DNA of 64,000 bases from contig NZ_CP018082.1 of NCBI RefSeq assembly GCF_001886715.1, positions 6,820,001 through 6,884,000 on the forward strand, read 5' to 3'. Shown here piece by piece: positions 10,321 to 19,158 of this stretch. Source of the stretch: Nocardia mangyaensis. GTDB taxonomy: Bacteria; Actinomycetota; Actinomycetes; Mycobacteriales; Mycobacteriaceae. A program made the translations under genes and the position numbers. Each line of letters starts with the position of its first letter. Position 1 is the stretch's first letter. The notes under the pieces are model-generated. The model ran no database searches, was not told where the DNA came from, and saw nothing but the letters and a program-made list of their open reading frames with translations.

Positions 10321-10833
10321 TCAGCGCACTGGCAGCACCGCGTCGATGAGGGCGCGCGCGGCCAGTCCCGTGCGTTCCCGATCGCCGGTGATCACCCGGT
10401 CCTGGATGATCCCGCGCAGCCCGGACACGAGCAGGGTCGCCACCACCTCGGCGCGCTCGGCCGGACCGGTGCGGCGCAACGCGGCGGCGAGCTCGGTGAC
10501 GAAGGTGGCGATCGCGGCATTCGCGTAGTCCTGATACGGCGAACCCGGCGCACACGCCGCACCGAGCACCTGCAACAGCACACGCACGCTGTCGCCTTCC
10601 GTGCCAACGGAATTCAGGTCGAAGAAGCCGATCAGCCGCTCGCGCATCTGGCCGGGCTCCGTCACATCGGCGAACAGCGCCGCGAGGTCGGGCCGCTGCG
10701 TGGCCAGCGCCTGGACCAGCAGTTCCTCCTTGGTCTCGAAGTAGTAGATGAGCATCCGGGAGCTGGTGCCGAGCGCGGCCGCCAGCGGGCGCAACGACAG
10801 CTCGGCCAGGCCGTGCGCGGCGATGTAGGCCAC
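10321..10833 (-). CDS. TetR-family regulator (short N terminus)
   Basis: A 170-residue TetR-type repressor with helix-turn-helix [21 protein letters not shown] and the following KEELL helix, then a ligand-binding domain. The GTG at 10833 is the only usual start in frame. The frame continues upstream with the typical TetR lead-in ([16 protein letters not shown]) to about 10870, but no ATG, GTG or TTG lies there before a TAG stop. The protein thus seems about 15 residues short, or starts at an unusual codon such as CTG. The missing part overlaps the beginning of the divergent ketosynthase gene, which it probably regulates. Confidence 0.75.
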   Translation of the reverse strand: MAYIAAHGLAELSLRPLAAALGTSSRMLIYYFETKEELLVQALATQRPDLAALFADVTEPGQMRERLIGFFDLNSVGTEGDSVRVLLQVLGAACAPGSPYQDYANAAIATFVTELAAALRRTGPAERAEVVATLLVSGLRGIIQDRVITGDRERTGLAARALIDAVLPVR

Positions 10834-10858
10834 GACGCCTGCCAGCAGTTCGGCGCGT

Positions 10859-12091
10859 TTGCGATGGTCGAGAGGACGGGCCGTCGTGGTTACCGCCTAC
10901 GCGGCGACCACCGCGCTGGCCGACACCATGGACGAGACCTGGTCCCGGCTGCTGCGCGGCGAGAGCGGCATCCGCGCGCTGCCCGACGAACTCCTCGACG
11001 AACACGATCTGCCGGTCCGCATCGGCGGTGCGCTCACCGCGTCGCCAGATGCCCAGCTGACGCGCGTCGAACAGCGCAGACACTCCTACGTGGAGCGCCT
11101 GGCCCTCGTCCTGGGCAGGCAGGTGTGGCAGGCAGCGGGCGCACCCGATGTGGAAGGCGACCGACTCGCCGTCGCGGTCGGCACCGGACTCGGCGGCGGT
11201 GACGCGCTCATCGACGCCGTCGACGCGATGCGCGCGGGCGGCTACCGCAAGGTCTCGCCGCTGGCCGTCCCGATGGTGATGCCCAACGGCGCCGCCGCGA
11301 CGATCGGGCTCGACATCGGTGCGCAGGCCGGTGTTTTCGCGCCGGTGTCGGCGTGCTCGTCGGGTTCGGAGGCCATCGCGCACGCCTGGCGGTTGATCAG
11401 CACCGGCGAGGCCGATGTAGTGGTGACCGGTGGCGTGGAGGGACACATCCACGCGGTGCCGATCGCGGGATTCGCGATGATGCGGGCGATGAGCACGCGC
11501 AACGACGAACCCACCCGCGCCTCACGGCCGTTCGAGCGCGATCGCGACGGCTTCGTCTTCGGCGAGGCGGGTGCGCTGCTCGTGCTCGAATCCGAACGCC
11601 ATGCCAGGGCGCGCGGCGCCGAGATCCACGCGCGGATCCTCGGCGCGGGCATCACTTCCGACGCCTATCACATCGTCGCCTCCGATCCGGCCGGTGTCGG
11701 GGCCGCCCGTGCGATGCGCAAAGCCGTTCGTACAGCGGGACTTCGGGACAGCGACATCGACCATGTGAACGCGCACGCCACCTCGACGCCGATCGGTGAC
11801 GCCTCCGAGGCCGCCGCCATCACCGGGGTGACACCGGGCGCCTCGGTCTATGCCCCGAAATCGGCGCTCGGACACTCGATCGGCGCGGTCGGCGCGCTCG
11901 AATCGGTGCTCACCGTGCTGAGTCTGCGCGAGCAGATCGTGCCGCCCACCCTGAACTACGACAACGCCGACCCGGCGATCGAGATGGATGTCGTCGCCGG
12001 GTCGGCGCGGCGGCAGCGGATCGACTACGCGCTCAACAATTCCTTCGGCTTCGGCGGCCACAATGTGGCACTGGCCTTCGGCCGGGCCTGA
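10859..12091 (+). CDS. Beta-ketoacyl-ACP synthase (KasA/FabF type)
   Basis: A condensing enzyme of the KAS I/II group that extends acyl-ACP chains with malonyl-ACP. The Cys-His-His triad is visible: [18 protein letters not shown] and [15 protein letters not shown]. The glycine-rich end [15 protein letters not shown] is intact. The TTG at 10859 gives 410 residues and keeps the family N-terminal strand [15 protein letters not shown]; a GTG at 10886 with GAGAGGA upstream is the alternative and would cut into that strand. It is alone and divergent from a TetR gene with almost no spacer. A role in fatty or mycolic acid synthesis is possible but not proved. Confidence 0.85.
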   Translation: MRWSRGRAVVVTAYAATTALADTMDETWSRLLRGESGIRALPDELLDEHDLPVRIGGALTASPDAQLTRVEQRRHSYVERLALVLGRQVWQAAGAPDVEGDRLAVAVGTGLGGGDALIDAVDAMRAGGYRKVSPLAVPMVMPNGAAATIGLDIGAQAGVFAPVSACSSGSEAIAHAWRLISTGEADVVVTGGVEGHIHAVPIAGFAMMRAMSTRNDEPTRASRPFERDRDGFVFGEAGALLVLESERHARARGAEIHARILGAGITSDAYHIVASDPAGVGAARAMRKAVRTAGLRDSDIDHVNAHATSTPIGDASEAAAITGVTPGASVYAPKSALGHSIGAVGALESVLTVLSLREQIVPPTLNYDNADPAIEMDVVAGSARRQRIDYALNNSFGFGGHNVALAFGRA

Positions 12092-12112
12092 CTCGGTCCG
12101 ACCGGGTTCGGA

Positions 12113-12535
12113 TCAGCTCGAGGATTCGCGCGCGCGGCTCGAGATCTGTTGCACAGCCCAGCCGTTGCCGTCGGGATCGCTGAAGAAGACGAAGCCCACA
12201 TTGTCGAGCGGATGCGGCGCTTCGGCGGGGTTCTGGCCCAGTACCTGCACGTCGGTGACCTCGACACCGCGCGCCACCAACTCCGCGTGCGCCTGCTCGA
12301 TGTCGGGCACGACGAGCTGCAGACCCTTCAGCGAGCCGGGCGGCATCTCGGGCACCGCGCCCTTGCCGATCACGATCGAACAGCCGGAGCCGGGCGGGGT
12401 GAGTTGCACGACGCGGATGTCGTCGCCGACCACCGTGTCGTGGTCGACGACGAAGCCGAGACGCTCGGCGTAGAACCGCTTGGCCCGGTCGATATCGGAG
12501 ACCGGGACGATCACGACTTCCAGAGTCCAGTTCAC
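12113..12535 (-). CDS. VOC-family (glyoxalase/bleomycin-resistance fold) protein
   Basis: A 140-residue protein with one pair of beta-alpha-beta-beta-beta modules: VSDIDRAKRFYAERLGFVV in the first, and VPDIEQAHAELVARGVEV with VFFSDPDGNGWAVQQI in the second. These are typical of the vicinal oxygen chelate superfamily, where His/Glu residues bind a metal or the protein simply binds a ligand. Starts with GTG at 12535. It is transcribed towards the ketosynthase gene end. The exact activity cannot be assigned. Confidence 0.85.
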   Translation of the reverse strand: MNWTLEVVIVPVSDIDRAKRFYAERLGFVVDHDTVVGDDIRVVQLTPPGSGCSIVIGKGAVPEMPPGSLKGLQLVVPDIEQAHAELVARGVEVTDVQVLGQNPAEAPHPLDNVGFVFFSDPDGNGWAVQQISSRARESSS

Positions 12536-12554
12536 GCGCCTCAGTCTGCCACGG

Positions 12555-13202
12555 TCAGGCCCGCCGCTCCCAGCGCCAGGCGAATTCGCCCACGGCCGGC
12601 GCCGGTCCGGGCAGCTCGCCCGTGGCGCTCATGCCGTCGACGAGCACGGCGAGCAGGCGTTTGCGCAGTTGCGCGGTGCGTACGGGATCGGGCACGCCGA
12701 CGGCGGCGCACGCGTCGAGCACGAGGGCCAGGTCCAGCGCGGTGAAGTCGGCGCGCAGCCTGCCGGTGGCGTGTGCGCGGCGAATCAGTTCCTCGGCGGC
12801 CTCGCCCGCGTGGATCACCTCCGGCACGAGCGAGTCGTCGGGGGTGAAAGTGCCTGCCAGGTGCACCGCGAGCGAGTGCACATCGGCCTCGACCACTCTT
12901 TCCAGGAACCCGACCAGCCCGCGCCAGCCATCCGAATCCTCCAGCGCCGCATCGGCTTCGGCGTTGTACTGGCGCAGCCCTTCGTAACACAGGGTGCGCA
13001 GCAGCACTTCCTTGCTCGGGTATCGGCGGTAGAGCGCGCTGATCCCGACGCCCGCGCGCTCGGCCACGGCCGCGATCGGCGCGGTCGGATCGTCCAGGAA
13101 CACGGCCCTGGCGGCGTCGAGGATCAGCTCGTTGTTGCGCGCGGCCTGCGCCTTGCGGCCGGACAGGCGGGGCTGATCTGCGGGTTCGGTCTGCTGTGCC
13201 AT
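12555..13202 (-). CDS. TetR-family regulator of the divergent epoxide hydrolase
   Basis: A 215-residue repressor. The N-terminal DNA-binding region reads ELILDAARAVFLDDPTAP followed by VAERAGVGISALYRRYPSKE; the rest is a helical ligand-binding domain. The ATG at 13202 faces the epoxide hydrolase start at 13292. The 89-bp gap holds an inverted repeat based on AACGGA/TCCGTT, which is the usual form of a TetR operator. The regulator therefore most likely controls the hydrolase and itself in response to an epoxide or related compound. Confidence 0.88.
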   Translation of the reverse strand: MAQQTEPADQPRLSGRKAQAARNNELILDAARAVFLDDPTAPIAAVAERAGVGISALYRRYPSKEVLLRTLCYEGLRQYNAEADAALEDSDGWRGLVGFLERVVEADVHSLAVHLAGTFTPDDSLVPEVIHAGEAAEELIRRAHATGRLRADFTALDLALVLDACAAVGVPDPVRTAQLRKRLLAVLVDGMSATGELPGPAPAVGEFAWRWERRA

Positions 13203-13221
13203 GAATATCAGCCTACCACTT

Positions 13222-13275
13222 GAAACGGAATGATCCGTTCTGCTACGGTTGGAACAGAACGAAGCATTCCGTTTC
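13222..13275. promoter_or_regulatory. Operator region between tetR and epoxide hydrolase
   Basis: Contains AACGGA-ATGA-TCCGTT at 13224-13239. The longer arm GAAACGGAATG (13222-13232) is the exact reverse complement of CATTCCGTTTC (13265-13275), so one half-site pairs both near and far. The spacing suggests two binding sites for the divergent TetR protein. The right-hand copy ends 3 bp before the AAAGAGGAG ribosome site of the hydrolase. Confidence 0.65.
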
Positions 13276-13291
13276 CGAAAGAGGAGTCGTC

Positions 13292-14437
13292 ATGACCCAC
13301 ACGGCCACCGTCACCCCGTTCCACATCGAGATCCCCCAGGCCCGCCTCGACGACCTCGCCGACCGCCTGCGCCGTGCGCTGTACCCGCACGAGCTGCCCG
13401 GCGTCGGCGACGCCTACGGCGTCCCGGCCGATCGAGTCCGCACCCTGGCCACCTACTGGCTGGAGGAATTCGACTGGCGTGCACTGGAATCCGAACTCAA
13501 CGCCTACCCGCAGTTCACCACCGAGATCGACGGCGAGACCATCCACTTCCTGCACATCCGCTCCGCGCGCCCCGATGCCACGCCGGTGATCCTCACCCAC
13601 GGCTGGCCGGGCTCGATCCTGGAATTCCTCGACCTCATCGCGCCGCTCACCGACCCGGAATCAGCCGCCGATCCCGCCTTCCACCTGGTCATCCCGTCGC
13701 TGCCCGGTTTCGGCTTCTCCGGACCGACCCGCAGCACCGGCTGGAACCGCTACCGGACCGCTCGCGCCTGGGCCGAGCTGATGGCCCGGCTCGGCTACGA
13801 GCGCTACGGCGCCATCGGCAACGACGCCGGCTCGATGGTGTCGCCGGAGATCGGCCGGATCGCGCCGCAGAACGTGGTCGGCGTGCACGTCACCCAGCTG
13901 TTCTCGTTCCCGTCCGGCGACCCCGCCGAGTTCGAGGGCCTGTCCGAGGCGGACATGGCGGCGCTGCAACATCTGCAGTGGTTCCACGAGAACAAGATGT
14001 CGTTCAACACGCTGCACAGCCAGCAGCCGCAGACCCTGGCCTACGCGCTGGCCGACTCGCCGGTCGGGCTGCTCGGCTGGAACGCTCAGCTGTTCGGCGA
14101 ATCGCTGGACCCGCGTTTCGTCATCGCGAACGTGGCGCTGTACTGGCTCACCGCAACGGCGGGCTCCTCGCTGCGCTTCTACTACGAGGACGCCCACACC
14201 AGCGAGCACCCGAGCGAGCCGACGACCGTACCGACCGGGCTGGCGATGTTCGCGGGCGACTTCCAGTCGATCCGTCGCTTCGCCGAGCGCGATCACCGCA
14301 ATATCGTCAGCTGGAACACCTACGACCCCGGCGCGGCGCAGGGCGACACGAACGGCGCGGCCGGGCACTATGCCGCGCACGAGGCGCCCGAGGTGCTGGT
14401 CGGCGACATTCGCCGATTCTTCGCCGGGCTCGCCTGA
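13292..14437 (+). CDS. Epoxide hydrolase (EHN domain + alpha/beta hydrolase)
   Basis: A 381-residue enzyme with an N-terminal epoxide hydrolase domain (FHIEIPQARLDDLADRLRRA) followed by an alpha/beta hydrolase domain. The oxyanion-hole region is LTHGWPGSILEF and the nucleophile Asp is in IGNDAGS. The late His is probably the one in AAGHYAAHEAP. It adds water to an epoxide, probably in detoxification or in breakdown of aromatic or terpene compounds. The ATG at 13292 is preceded by AAAGAGGAG. The frame is open upstream to 13220, but that part covers the operator. Confidence 0.9.
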   Translation: MTHTATVTPFHIEIPQARLDDLADRLRRALYPHELPGVGDAYGVPADRVRTLATYWLEEFDWRALESELNAYPQFTTEIDGETIHFLHIRSARPDATPVILTHGWPGSILEFLDLIAPLTDPESAADPAFHLVIPSLPGFGFSGPTRSTGWNRYRTARAWAELMARLGYERYGAIGNDAGSMVSPEIGRIAPQNVVGVHVTQLFSFPSGDPAEFEGLSEADMAALQHLQWFHENKMSFNTLHSQQPQTLAYALADSPVGLLGWNAQLFGESLDPRFVIANVALYWLTATAGSSLRFYYEDAHTSEHPSEPTTVPTGLAMFAGDFQSIRRFAERDHRNIVSWNTYDPGAAQGDTNGAAGHYAAHEAPEVLVGDIRRFFAGLA

Positions 14438-14452
14438 GTCGGCTCCGGTGCC

Positions 14453-14487
14453 GCGACCCACGCTCCCCTCATCGGCGCGTGGGTCGC
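14453..14487. terminator. Bidirectional stem-loop between convergent genes
   Basis: Exact 11-bp arms GCGACCCACGC (14453-14463) and GCGTGGGTCGC (14477-14487) around a 13-nt loop. It lies between the convergent epoxide hydrolase and COG0523 GTPase stops and probably ends both transcripts. Confidence 0.7.
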
Positions 14488-14541
14488 AGCCCCTTCGAAT
14501 CATGCACCAGCTCAGTGCGATACGCCCGCCAAAGGAGTCGA

Positions 14542-15690
14542 TCAGTGATGTTCGTGCAACTCGCCCCAGGCTGGGAACGGATCCGGGTAGCTGGTCCACA
14601 CCCCGGCACCCGCGGCGAACTCGGCATCGGTGAGCAGGGCGGCGTCGAGTTCGCGGCGCAGTCCCGCCGCGTCGAGGCGCACGCCGATGAACACGATCTC
14701 CTGGCCGGCGGGAACCTCGAGCGCCGACCACCAGGCACCGGGCTCGAAGGTCAGATTCGGCCCGGCCTGCGACCAGATGGCGGCCAGCTCGGGACGACTG
14801 GCGATCCAGCAGAACCCCTTGCTGCGCAGCATCCCGCGCAAGCGCTCGAGCGCGGCGGCCAGGCGCTGCGGATGGAACGGCCGATCGGCGACGAAGGTCA
14901 GGCTGCTGATGCCGTATTCCTCGGTCTCGGGCGTGTGCCCGCCGGCCAGCTCCTCGGCCCAGCCCTCGGCCTCGGCGGCCACCACCGGGTTGTAGCGCCC
15001 GGTACCGAGCACCTCGCTCAGGTCGACCACGCCTTTCTCGGCGCGCAGGATGTGCGCGCGCGGGTTGAGCCTGCGCACCGTCGCCTCGACGGTGGCCGCG
15101 GCATTGGCGCTCACCAGATCGGTCTTGTTGATCAGCAGCACATCGGCGAACTCCACCTGGTCGACCAGCAGGTCGGCGATAGTGCGCGAATCGCCCTCGC
15201 CCGCTTCGAGATCACGCTCGGCCAGGCCGTCGCCGCGGACCAGTTCGGCCAGGAAGGTCGAGGCGTCGACGACGGTCACCATGGTGTCGAGGCGGGCGAT
15301 CTCGCCGAGGCGGAAGCCATCCTCGAACTCCCAGTCGAAGGTGGCCGCCACCGGCATGGGTTCGGAGATGCCCGTCGACTCGATCACCAACTGGTCGAAC
15401 CGGCCCGCGCGGGCCAGGCGCGCGACGGCCTCGATCAGGTCCTCCCGCAAGGTGCAGCAGATGCAGCCGTTGGTGAGTTCGACCAGCTTCTCCTCGGTGC
15501 GATCGAGATGCCCCTGGCCGGCGATCAGCGCCGCGTCGATGTTGACCTCGCTCATGTCGTTGACGATCACCGCGACCCGGCGCCCGTCGCGGTTGGCGAG
15601 GATGTGGTTGAGCAGGGTGGTCTTACCCGCGCCGAGGAAGCCGGACAGCACGGTGACGGGCAGGGACGTGGAAGGCGGGGTGATGGTCAC
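14542..15690 (-). CDS. COG0523 (CobW/ZigA-type) metal GTPase
   Basis: A 382-residue G3E-family GTPase. It has the Walker A loop [13 protein letters not shown] near residues 16-28, the metal-binding GCICC motif (CxCC) near residue 75, ESTGISEP and the guanine-specificity NKTD. A C-terminal CobW_C domain follows, ending in the His-rich tail ELHEHH. Such proteins insert metal ions into client enzymes; many are made when zinc is short. The GTG at 15690 lies 6 bp from a Zur-like palindrome, which supports a zinc role. It is divergent from thiD. Confidence 0.92.
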   Translation of the reverse strand: MTITPPSTSLPVTVLSGFLGAGKTTLLNHILANRDGRRVAVIVNDMSEVNIDAALIAGQGHLDRTEEKLVELTNGCICCTLREDLIEAVARLARAGRFDQLVIESTGISEPMPVAATFDWEFEDGFRLGEIARLDTMVTVVDASTFLAELVRGDGLAERDLEAGEGDSRTIADLLVDQVEFADVLLINKTDLVSANAAATVEATVRRLNPRAHILRAEKGVVDLSEVLGTGRYNPVVAAEAEGWAEELAGGHTPETEEYGISSLTFVADRPFHPQRLAAALERLRGMLRSKGFCWIASRPELAAIWSQAGPNLTFEPGAWWSALEVPAGQEIVFIGVRLDAAGLRRELDAALLTDAEFAAGAGVWTSYPDPFPAWGELHEHH

Positions 15691-15696
15691 CCATTA

Positions 15697-15713
15697 ATGA
15701 TAATGGTTTTCAT
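15697..15713. promoter_or_regulatory. Zur-like box upstream of the COG0523 GTPase
   Basis: ATGATAATGGTTTTCAT is a 17-bp imperfect palindrome (6 of 8 pairs match) of the TGAAAATNATTTTCA type recognised by actinobacterial Zur. It lies 6 bp before the GTG of the GTPase gene, where bound repressor would cover the transcription start. It is an AT-rich island in high-GC DNA. Confidence 0.65.
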
Positions 15714-15767
15714 TTGTTGTTGGCGGGTGGGGTCTCGAAATCGGACACACGGTCGTAGGGTTGGGAC

Positions 15768-16616
15768 GTGAAGATGTTGCCGCTGCCCCCCGATGGCCAG
15801 ACCCCCGTTCGCGCGCTCACCATCGCGGGCACCGACTCCGGTGGCGGCGCCGGAATCCAGGCCGACTCCCGGACCATGGCGCTGTGCGGAGTGCACGCCT
15901 GCGTGGCGGTTGCCGCGGTGACGGTGCAGAACACGCTGGGCGTCAGCGGTTTTCACGAGATCCCGCCGAATGTCGTCGCCGATCAGGTGCGCGTGGTCGT
16001 GCGCGATATCGGTATCGGCGCGGCCAAGACCGGCATGCTGGCATCCACCGCCATCATCGAAGCCGTCGCCGGGGTGTGCCGCGAACTCGGTATCGGCCGC
16101 GACGGCGACATCCCGCTGGTCGTCGACCCGGTCGCCGCGTCCATGCACGGCGACCCGCTGCTGCACGCCGAGGCGCTCGACGCGGTCCGCAACACCCTGA
16201 TCCCGCTGGCCACCGTGGTCACCCCGAACCTCGACGAGGTCCGGCTGATCACCGGCATCGAGGTGGTCGACGACGCCACCGCGCGCAAAGCCGCCGAGGC
16301 GCTGCACGCGCTCGGCGCGCAGTGGTCGATCGTCAAGGGCGGGCACCTGCGCGCCTCGGAGTTCAGCACCGACCTGCTCTACGACGGCGACACCTTCCGC
16401 GAGTTCACCGCACCGCGCATCGCCACCGGCAACGATCACGGCGGCGGCGACACCCTGGCCGCGGCCATCGCCAGCGCCCTCGCCAACGGATACCCGGTAC
16501 CCGACGCGGTGGAGTTCGCCAAGGAGTGGACCCACCGCTGCCTGTCCGCCTCCTACGATCTCGGCGCAGGCCACGGGCCCGTGTCACCCCTGTGGCGGTT
16601 GCACGAGGACGCCTAG
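15768..16616 (+). CDS. thiD: Hydroxymethylpyrimidine / phosphomethylpyrimidine kinase ThiD
   Basis: A 282-residue ribokinase-family enzyme that phosphorylates HMP and then HMP-phosphate to give HMP-diphosphate, which ThiE couples to the thiazole. Visible motifs are IAGTDSGGGAGIQAD at the N terminus, VVDPVAASMHG, TPNLDEVRLITG, and the catalytic GGGDTLAAAIASALA, where the Asp is the general base. The start is GTG 15768; an ATG at 15774 is close and equally possible. It has no riboswitch of its own and is divergent from the COG0523 gene. Confidence 0.95.
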   Translation: MKMLPLPPDGQTPVRALTIAGTDSGGGAGIQADSRTMALCGVHACVAVAAVTVQNTLGVSGFHEIPPNVVADQVRVVVRDIGIGAAKTGMLASTAIIEAVAGVCRELGIGRDGDIPLVVDPVAASMHGDPLLHAEALDAVRNTLIPLATVVTPNLDEVRLITGIEVVDDATARKAAEALHALGAQWSIVKGGHLRASEFSTDLLYDGDTFREFTAPRIATGNDHGGGDTLAAAIASALANGYPVPDAVEFAKEWTHRCLSASYDLGAGHGPVSPLWRLHEDA

Positions 16617-16732
16617 CGTGCGTCGGCGAACTTGTCGGTGGCCAGAGCCATACTGAGGTGGTCGCACCCCCCACCGGTCCCAGTGACGTGACCGGCGAGA
16701 ACAACGAAGTTCGTACCGGTCGCGGCAAACCG

Positions 16733-16893
16733 ACCCCGCACATCCCGACCCCGAGGAGGGATCGCCGACGCAGTCGGCGGTTCGCGCCCGTCCCGCCGAT
16801 CAGGCGCCGGTGCGTAGGCGACGAAGGAGCAAGCACCGGTGGCTGATCGGCGGGACCGCCGGGGGCGCGAACTCGAGCGCGCCAGCGCTCCAA
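16733..16893 (+). repeat. Structured dispersed element, copy 1
   Basis: Three hairpins in a row. H1 is CGCCGAC/GTCGGCG (16763-16779). H2 is long, with outer arms TTCGCGCCC/GGGCGCGAA (16781-16789, 16863-16871) and inner 19-nt arms (16795-16813, 16833-16851) around a 19-nt loop containing GACGAAGGAGCAA. H3 is GAGCGC-GCCA-GCGCTC (16875-16890). It lies between the convergent ends of thiD and a TetR gene. Copy 2 is at 20155-20311 in the same orientation, and base changes between the copies occur in pairs that keep the stems. The function is unknown. Confidence 0.85.
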
Positions 16894-17616
16894 CTACACA
16901 GCGAAGGCGTCGCGTAGTGGCTGCGACGGATCGATCGTGATGCCGTTGAAGCGGGCGTGCGCCATGGCCAGTGCCGAGATGCTCTCGGCCAGATAGTCGA
17001 TGAAGCGCTCGACCGGCATCACCGACACCTCGCGCTGATTCGCGCCGAGCCACCAGTCCGTGGCCGAGGCCACCGCACCGAAGATCGAGTAGTTCACCAA
17101 TTCGATCCCGGCCACGTCGATCGATTCCGTCGGCAGCAGGCCGGCGAAGAACTCGGCGGCGCGCCGGGCGGATTGGCGGGCGGCCACGAGCGCCCGTTCG
17201 GTTTCGCGGGCCTGCTGGCTGAAATGGCTGTGCAGCATGAACCGGAAGACGTTCGGATGCTCGGTCACCACGGCCACGTACTCGGCGGCCGCGCGATGCA
17301 CCAGTTCCGCGATCGAGTCGTCGGTCAGGTTCACGCCGCTGAGCATTCGCTCCCACAGGGTGTCGCGTAGCCGGTCGACAATCGCGTTGTAGAGGTCGGT
17401 CTTGTCCTCGAAATGGCGATACAGCTTCGGCTTGGCCGCGCCGGCTTCCTTGGCGATGTCGCCCATGCTGACCTCGGGGCCGAAGCGGTCGAGCGCGCGG
17501 AACGCGGCGTCGACGAATTCGATCCGGACCCGTACCCGGTGCTCACGCCACCGTTCGGTCCGCGCGTCGACGCGACGAACCGGCGACTCCTCTGCCCTCC
17601 GGTACACACGCGCCAC
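16894..17616 (-). CDS. TetR-family regulator, leaderless start
   Basis: A 240-residue TetR protein. The HTH is RFGPEVSMGDIAKEAGAAKP followed by KLYRHFEDKTDLYNAI; the C-terminal domain ends PSQPLRDAFAV. I chose the GTG at 17616. A -10 element TAGTAT (17629-17624) stands exactly 7 bp before it, the usual geometry of a leaderless actinobacterial mRNA, and the longer frame to 17697 is arginine-rich without homology. It faces the methyltransferase gene at 17798. The target genes are unknown. Confidence 0.82.
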   Translation of the reverse strand: MARVYRRAEESPVRRVDARTERWREHRVRVRIEFVDAAFRALDRFGPEVSMGDIAKEAGAAKPKLYRHFEDKTDLYNAIVDRLRDTLWERMLSGVNLTDDSIAELVHRAAAEYVAVVTEHPNVFRFMLHSHFSQQARETERALVAARQSARRAAEFFAGLLPTESIDVAGIELVNYSIFGAVASATDWWLGANQREVSVMPVERFIDYLAESISALAMAHARFNGITIDPSQPLRDAFAV

Positions 17617-17623
17617 GGGCGTA

Positions 17624-17629
17624 ATACTA
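17624..17629 (-). promoter_or_regulatory. -10 element, leaderless tetR transcript
   Basis: TAGTAT on the minus strand, 7 bp before the GTG at 17616, inside the only AT-rich stretch (TTAGTATTAC) of this gap. The spacing means transcription would begin at or next to the start codon. Confidence 0.5.
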
Positions 17630-17797
17630 AGCGGCCCGCGCCGCCGCACCGTGCGCCCTCCTCGGTGCCGGGTCGCCGCAGTCGGCCTGCGACGCACACC
17701 ACAGTTGCCGCAACAGCAACTTTTCTGGCGTCCCGCCAGTGGATCACCGCACTATCGAATCGACCCGATCACCGCGTCGACCAGGGATGGAGCACCC

Positions 17798-18427
17798 ATG
17801 ACCGAGACCGTACCCACCGCCGAACAGTACTGGGAAAACTTCTACCGCGAACGCGAACAGGTCTGGACCGGCAACCCCAATCCCCTGCTCGTCCGCGAGG
17901 TGCACGGCCTGAGTCCGGGGACCGTGCTCGATCTCGGGTGCGGCGAGGGCGCCGACGCGATCTGGCTGGCCGAGCAGGGCTGGCGGGTGACCGCTGTCGA
18001 CGTCTCGGCCACGGCCATGGCCCGCGGCGAGCAGCGCGCGGCGGCGGCCGGGCTGACGATCGCCTGGGAGCGCCACGACCTGCGGGCCACCTTCCCCGCC
18101 GGATCCTTCGACCTGGTCTCCGCGCAGTTCCTGCACTCGCCGGTGGAGCTCCCCGACGAGCGCGCCGGGATTCTGCGCTCGGCCGCGGCCGCCGTCGCAC
18201 CGGGTGGGGTGCTGATCGTCGGCGGGCACGCGGGCTGGCCGAGCTGGGCGGACACGCCCCCGCACGACTACGCCTTCCCGACCGTCGAGCAGGTGCTCGA
18301 GCAGCTCGAGCTCGCGCCTGGTCAATGGCAGGTCGACACCGCCGAGCTCGTCCACAGCGCCTCGACCAGCCCCGACGGCGTCGTCGGCGAGCGGGCCGAC
18401 AGCGTGATCCGCGTGCATCGCACCTGA
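17798..18427 (+). CDS. Class I SAM-dependent methyltransferase
   Basis: A 209-residue protein with the Rossmann methyltransferase motifs: motif I VLDLGCGEGADAIWLA, motif II-like VTAVDVSATAMARGE, DLVSAQFLH and VAPGGVLIVGGHAG. It resembles the small tellurite-resistance-like/YcgJ methyltransferases, which modify small molecules, but the acceptor cannot be told. The ATG at 17798 lies after GGGATGGAG. The frame stays open far upstream over the TetR gene without homology. Confidence 0.88.
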   Translation: MTETVPTAEQYWENFYREREQVWTGNPNPLLVREVHGLSPGTVLDLGCGEGADAIWLAEQGWRVTAVDVSATAMARGEQRAAAAGLTIAWERHDLRATFPAGSFDLVSAQFLHSPVELPDERAGILRSAAAAVAPGGVLIVGGHAGWPSWADTPPHDYAFPTVEQVLEQLELAPGQWQVDTAELVHSASTSPDGVVGERADSVIRVHRT

Positions 18428-18490
18428 GCCCGATCAGGCTGGGGCGAGGGTCCCACGCGGGGCGACCCAGCGGTGGTTGAGGTCGACCAC

Positions 18491-18537
18491 TCAGGCGACC
18501 GTTTCGAAATCGGCGTCGTAGTGGAGCAGGTCGCCAG
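18491..18537 (-). pseudogene. Remnant of a PIN-domain (VapC-like) toxin C terminus
   Basis: On the minus strand, between the TetR stop and a TGA at 18491, the frame reads PGDLLHYDADFETVA. The LLHYDADF(D/E) stretch is the usual last motif of VapC toxins, with the final acidic residues of the PIN active site. Nothing upstream in that frame belongs to a PIN domain because the TetR gene occupies the DNA. It looks like the 3' scrap of a lost toxin gene. Confidence 0.55.
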
Positions 18538-18539
18538 GG

Positions 18540-19154
18540 TCAGCTGGGGTTGTCGAGGGCCGCGTGCAGCGTCGATGCCCACTGGTCGACGATCAATTTG
18601 CGCCGCGCCGAGTCGTCGGTGAGGACGTCGGCGAGGCCGAGGCCGCGGGCCAGGTCGAGGGTGGCCTGGACGAGGTGATGGTTGACCGGGTTCGAGTCGT
18701 CGACCCCGAGCGCTTCGACGGCGCGGCGGTGGGCGATGCGGCCGAAGCGGGCCTCGAGGGGGACGATGCGTTCGCGCAGGGCAGGGTCGGCGGCGGCGTG
18801 GGTCCAGACCTGGAGGGCGGCTTTGAACAGCGGTGAGGTGTAGGACTCGACCAGGCCGGAGACCACGGCGCGGGTGCGGCCCTCCCCCTCGGCGACCCCG
18901 CTGATCGCGGCCGCCTCGGCGGTGGACTGGTCCATGCGGGTGTCGAACATGTACTCGAGCGCGCCGGTGATCAGGTCCTCGCGGGTGGGGAAATGGTGCT
19001 GGGCGGCCCCGCGTGACACCCCGGCCCGTTCGGCGACCACCGACACGGTGGCGGCTGCCCAGCCGGTCTCGGCCAGGCAGTCGATGGTCGCCTCCAGCAG
19101 CCGCTGCCGGGTGGCCCGGCTGCGGTCCTGCTTGGGTTCGTGGGGTGTCGCCAT
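18540..19154 (-). CDS. TetR-family regulator of the acyl-CoA carboxylase operon
   Basis: A 204-residue TetR protein: RLLEATIDCLAETGWAAATV, then VVAERAGVSRGAAQHHFPTR as the HTH, and a ligand-binding domain. It is the last gene of the operon that begins at 28239, 4 bp after the enoyl-CoA hydratase stop. The position and the CAAGCA palindrome at 28273-28288 upstream of the first gene suggest that it represses this operon and senses an acyl-CoA intermediate. That pairing is inference. Confidence 0.88.
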   Translation of the reverse strand: MATPHEPKQDRSRATRQRLLEATIDCLAETGWAAATVSVVAERAGVSRGAAQHHFPTREDLITGALEYMFDTRMDQSTAEAAAISGVAEGEGRTRAVVSGLVESYTSPLFKAALQVWTHAAADPALRERIVPLEARFGRIAHRRAVEALGVDDSNPVNHHLVQATLDLARGLGLADVLTDDSARRKLIVDQWASTLHAALDNPS

Positions 19155-19158
19155 TGCC

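Noticed and set aside
13249-15771. 840-residue plus-strand frame across the epoxide hydrolase and the COG0523 GTPase
   Set aside because: It runs through two real genes in wrong frames and has arginine-rich, unrelated sequence.
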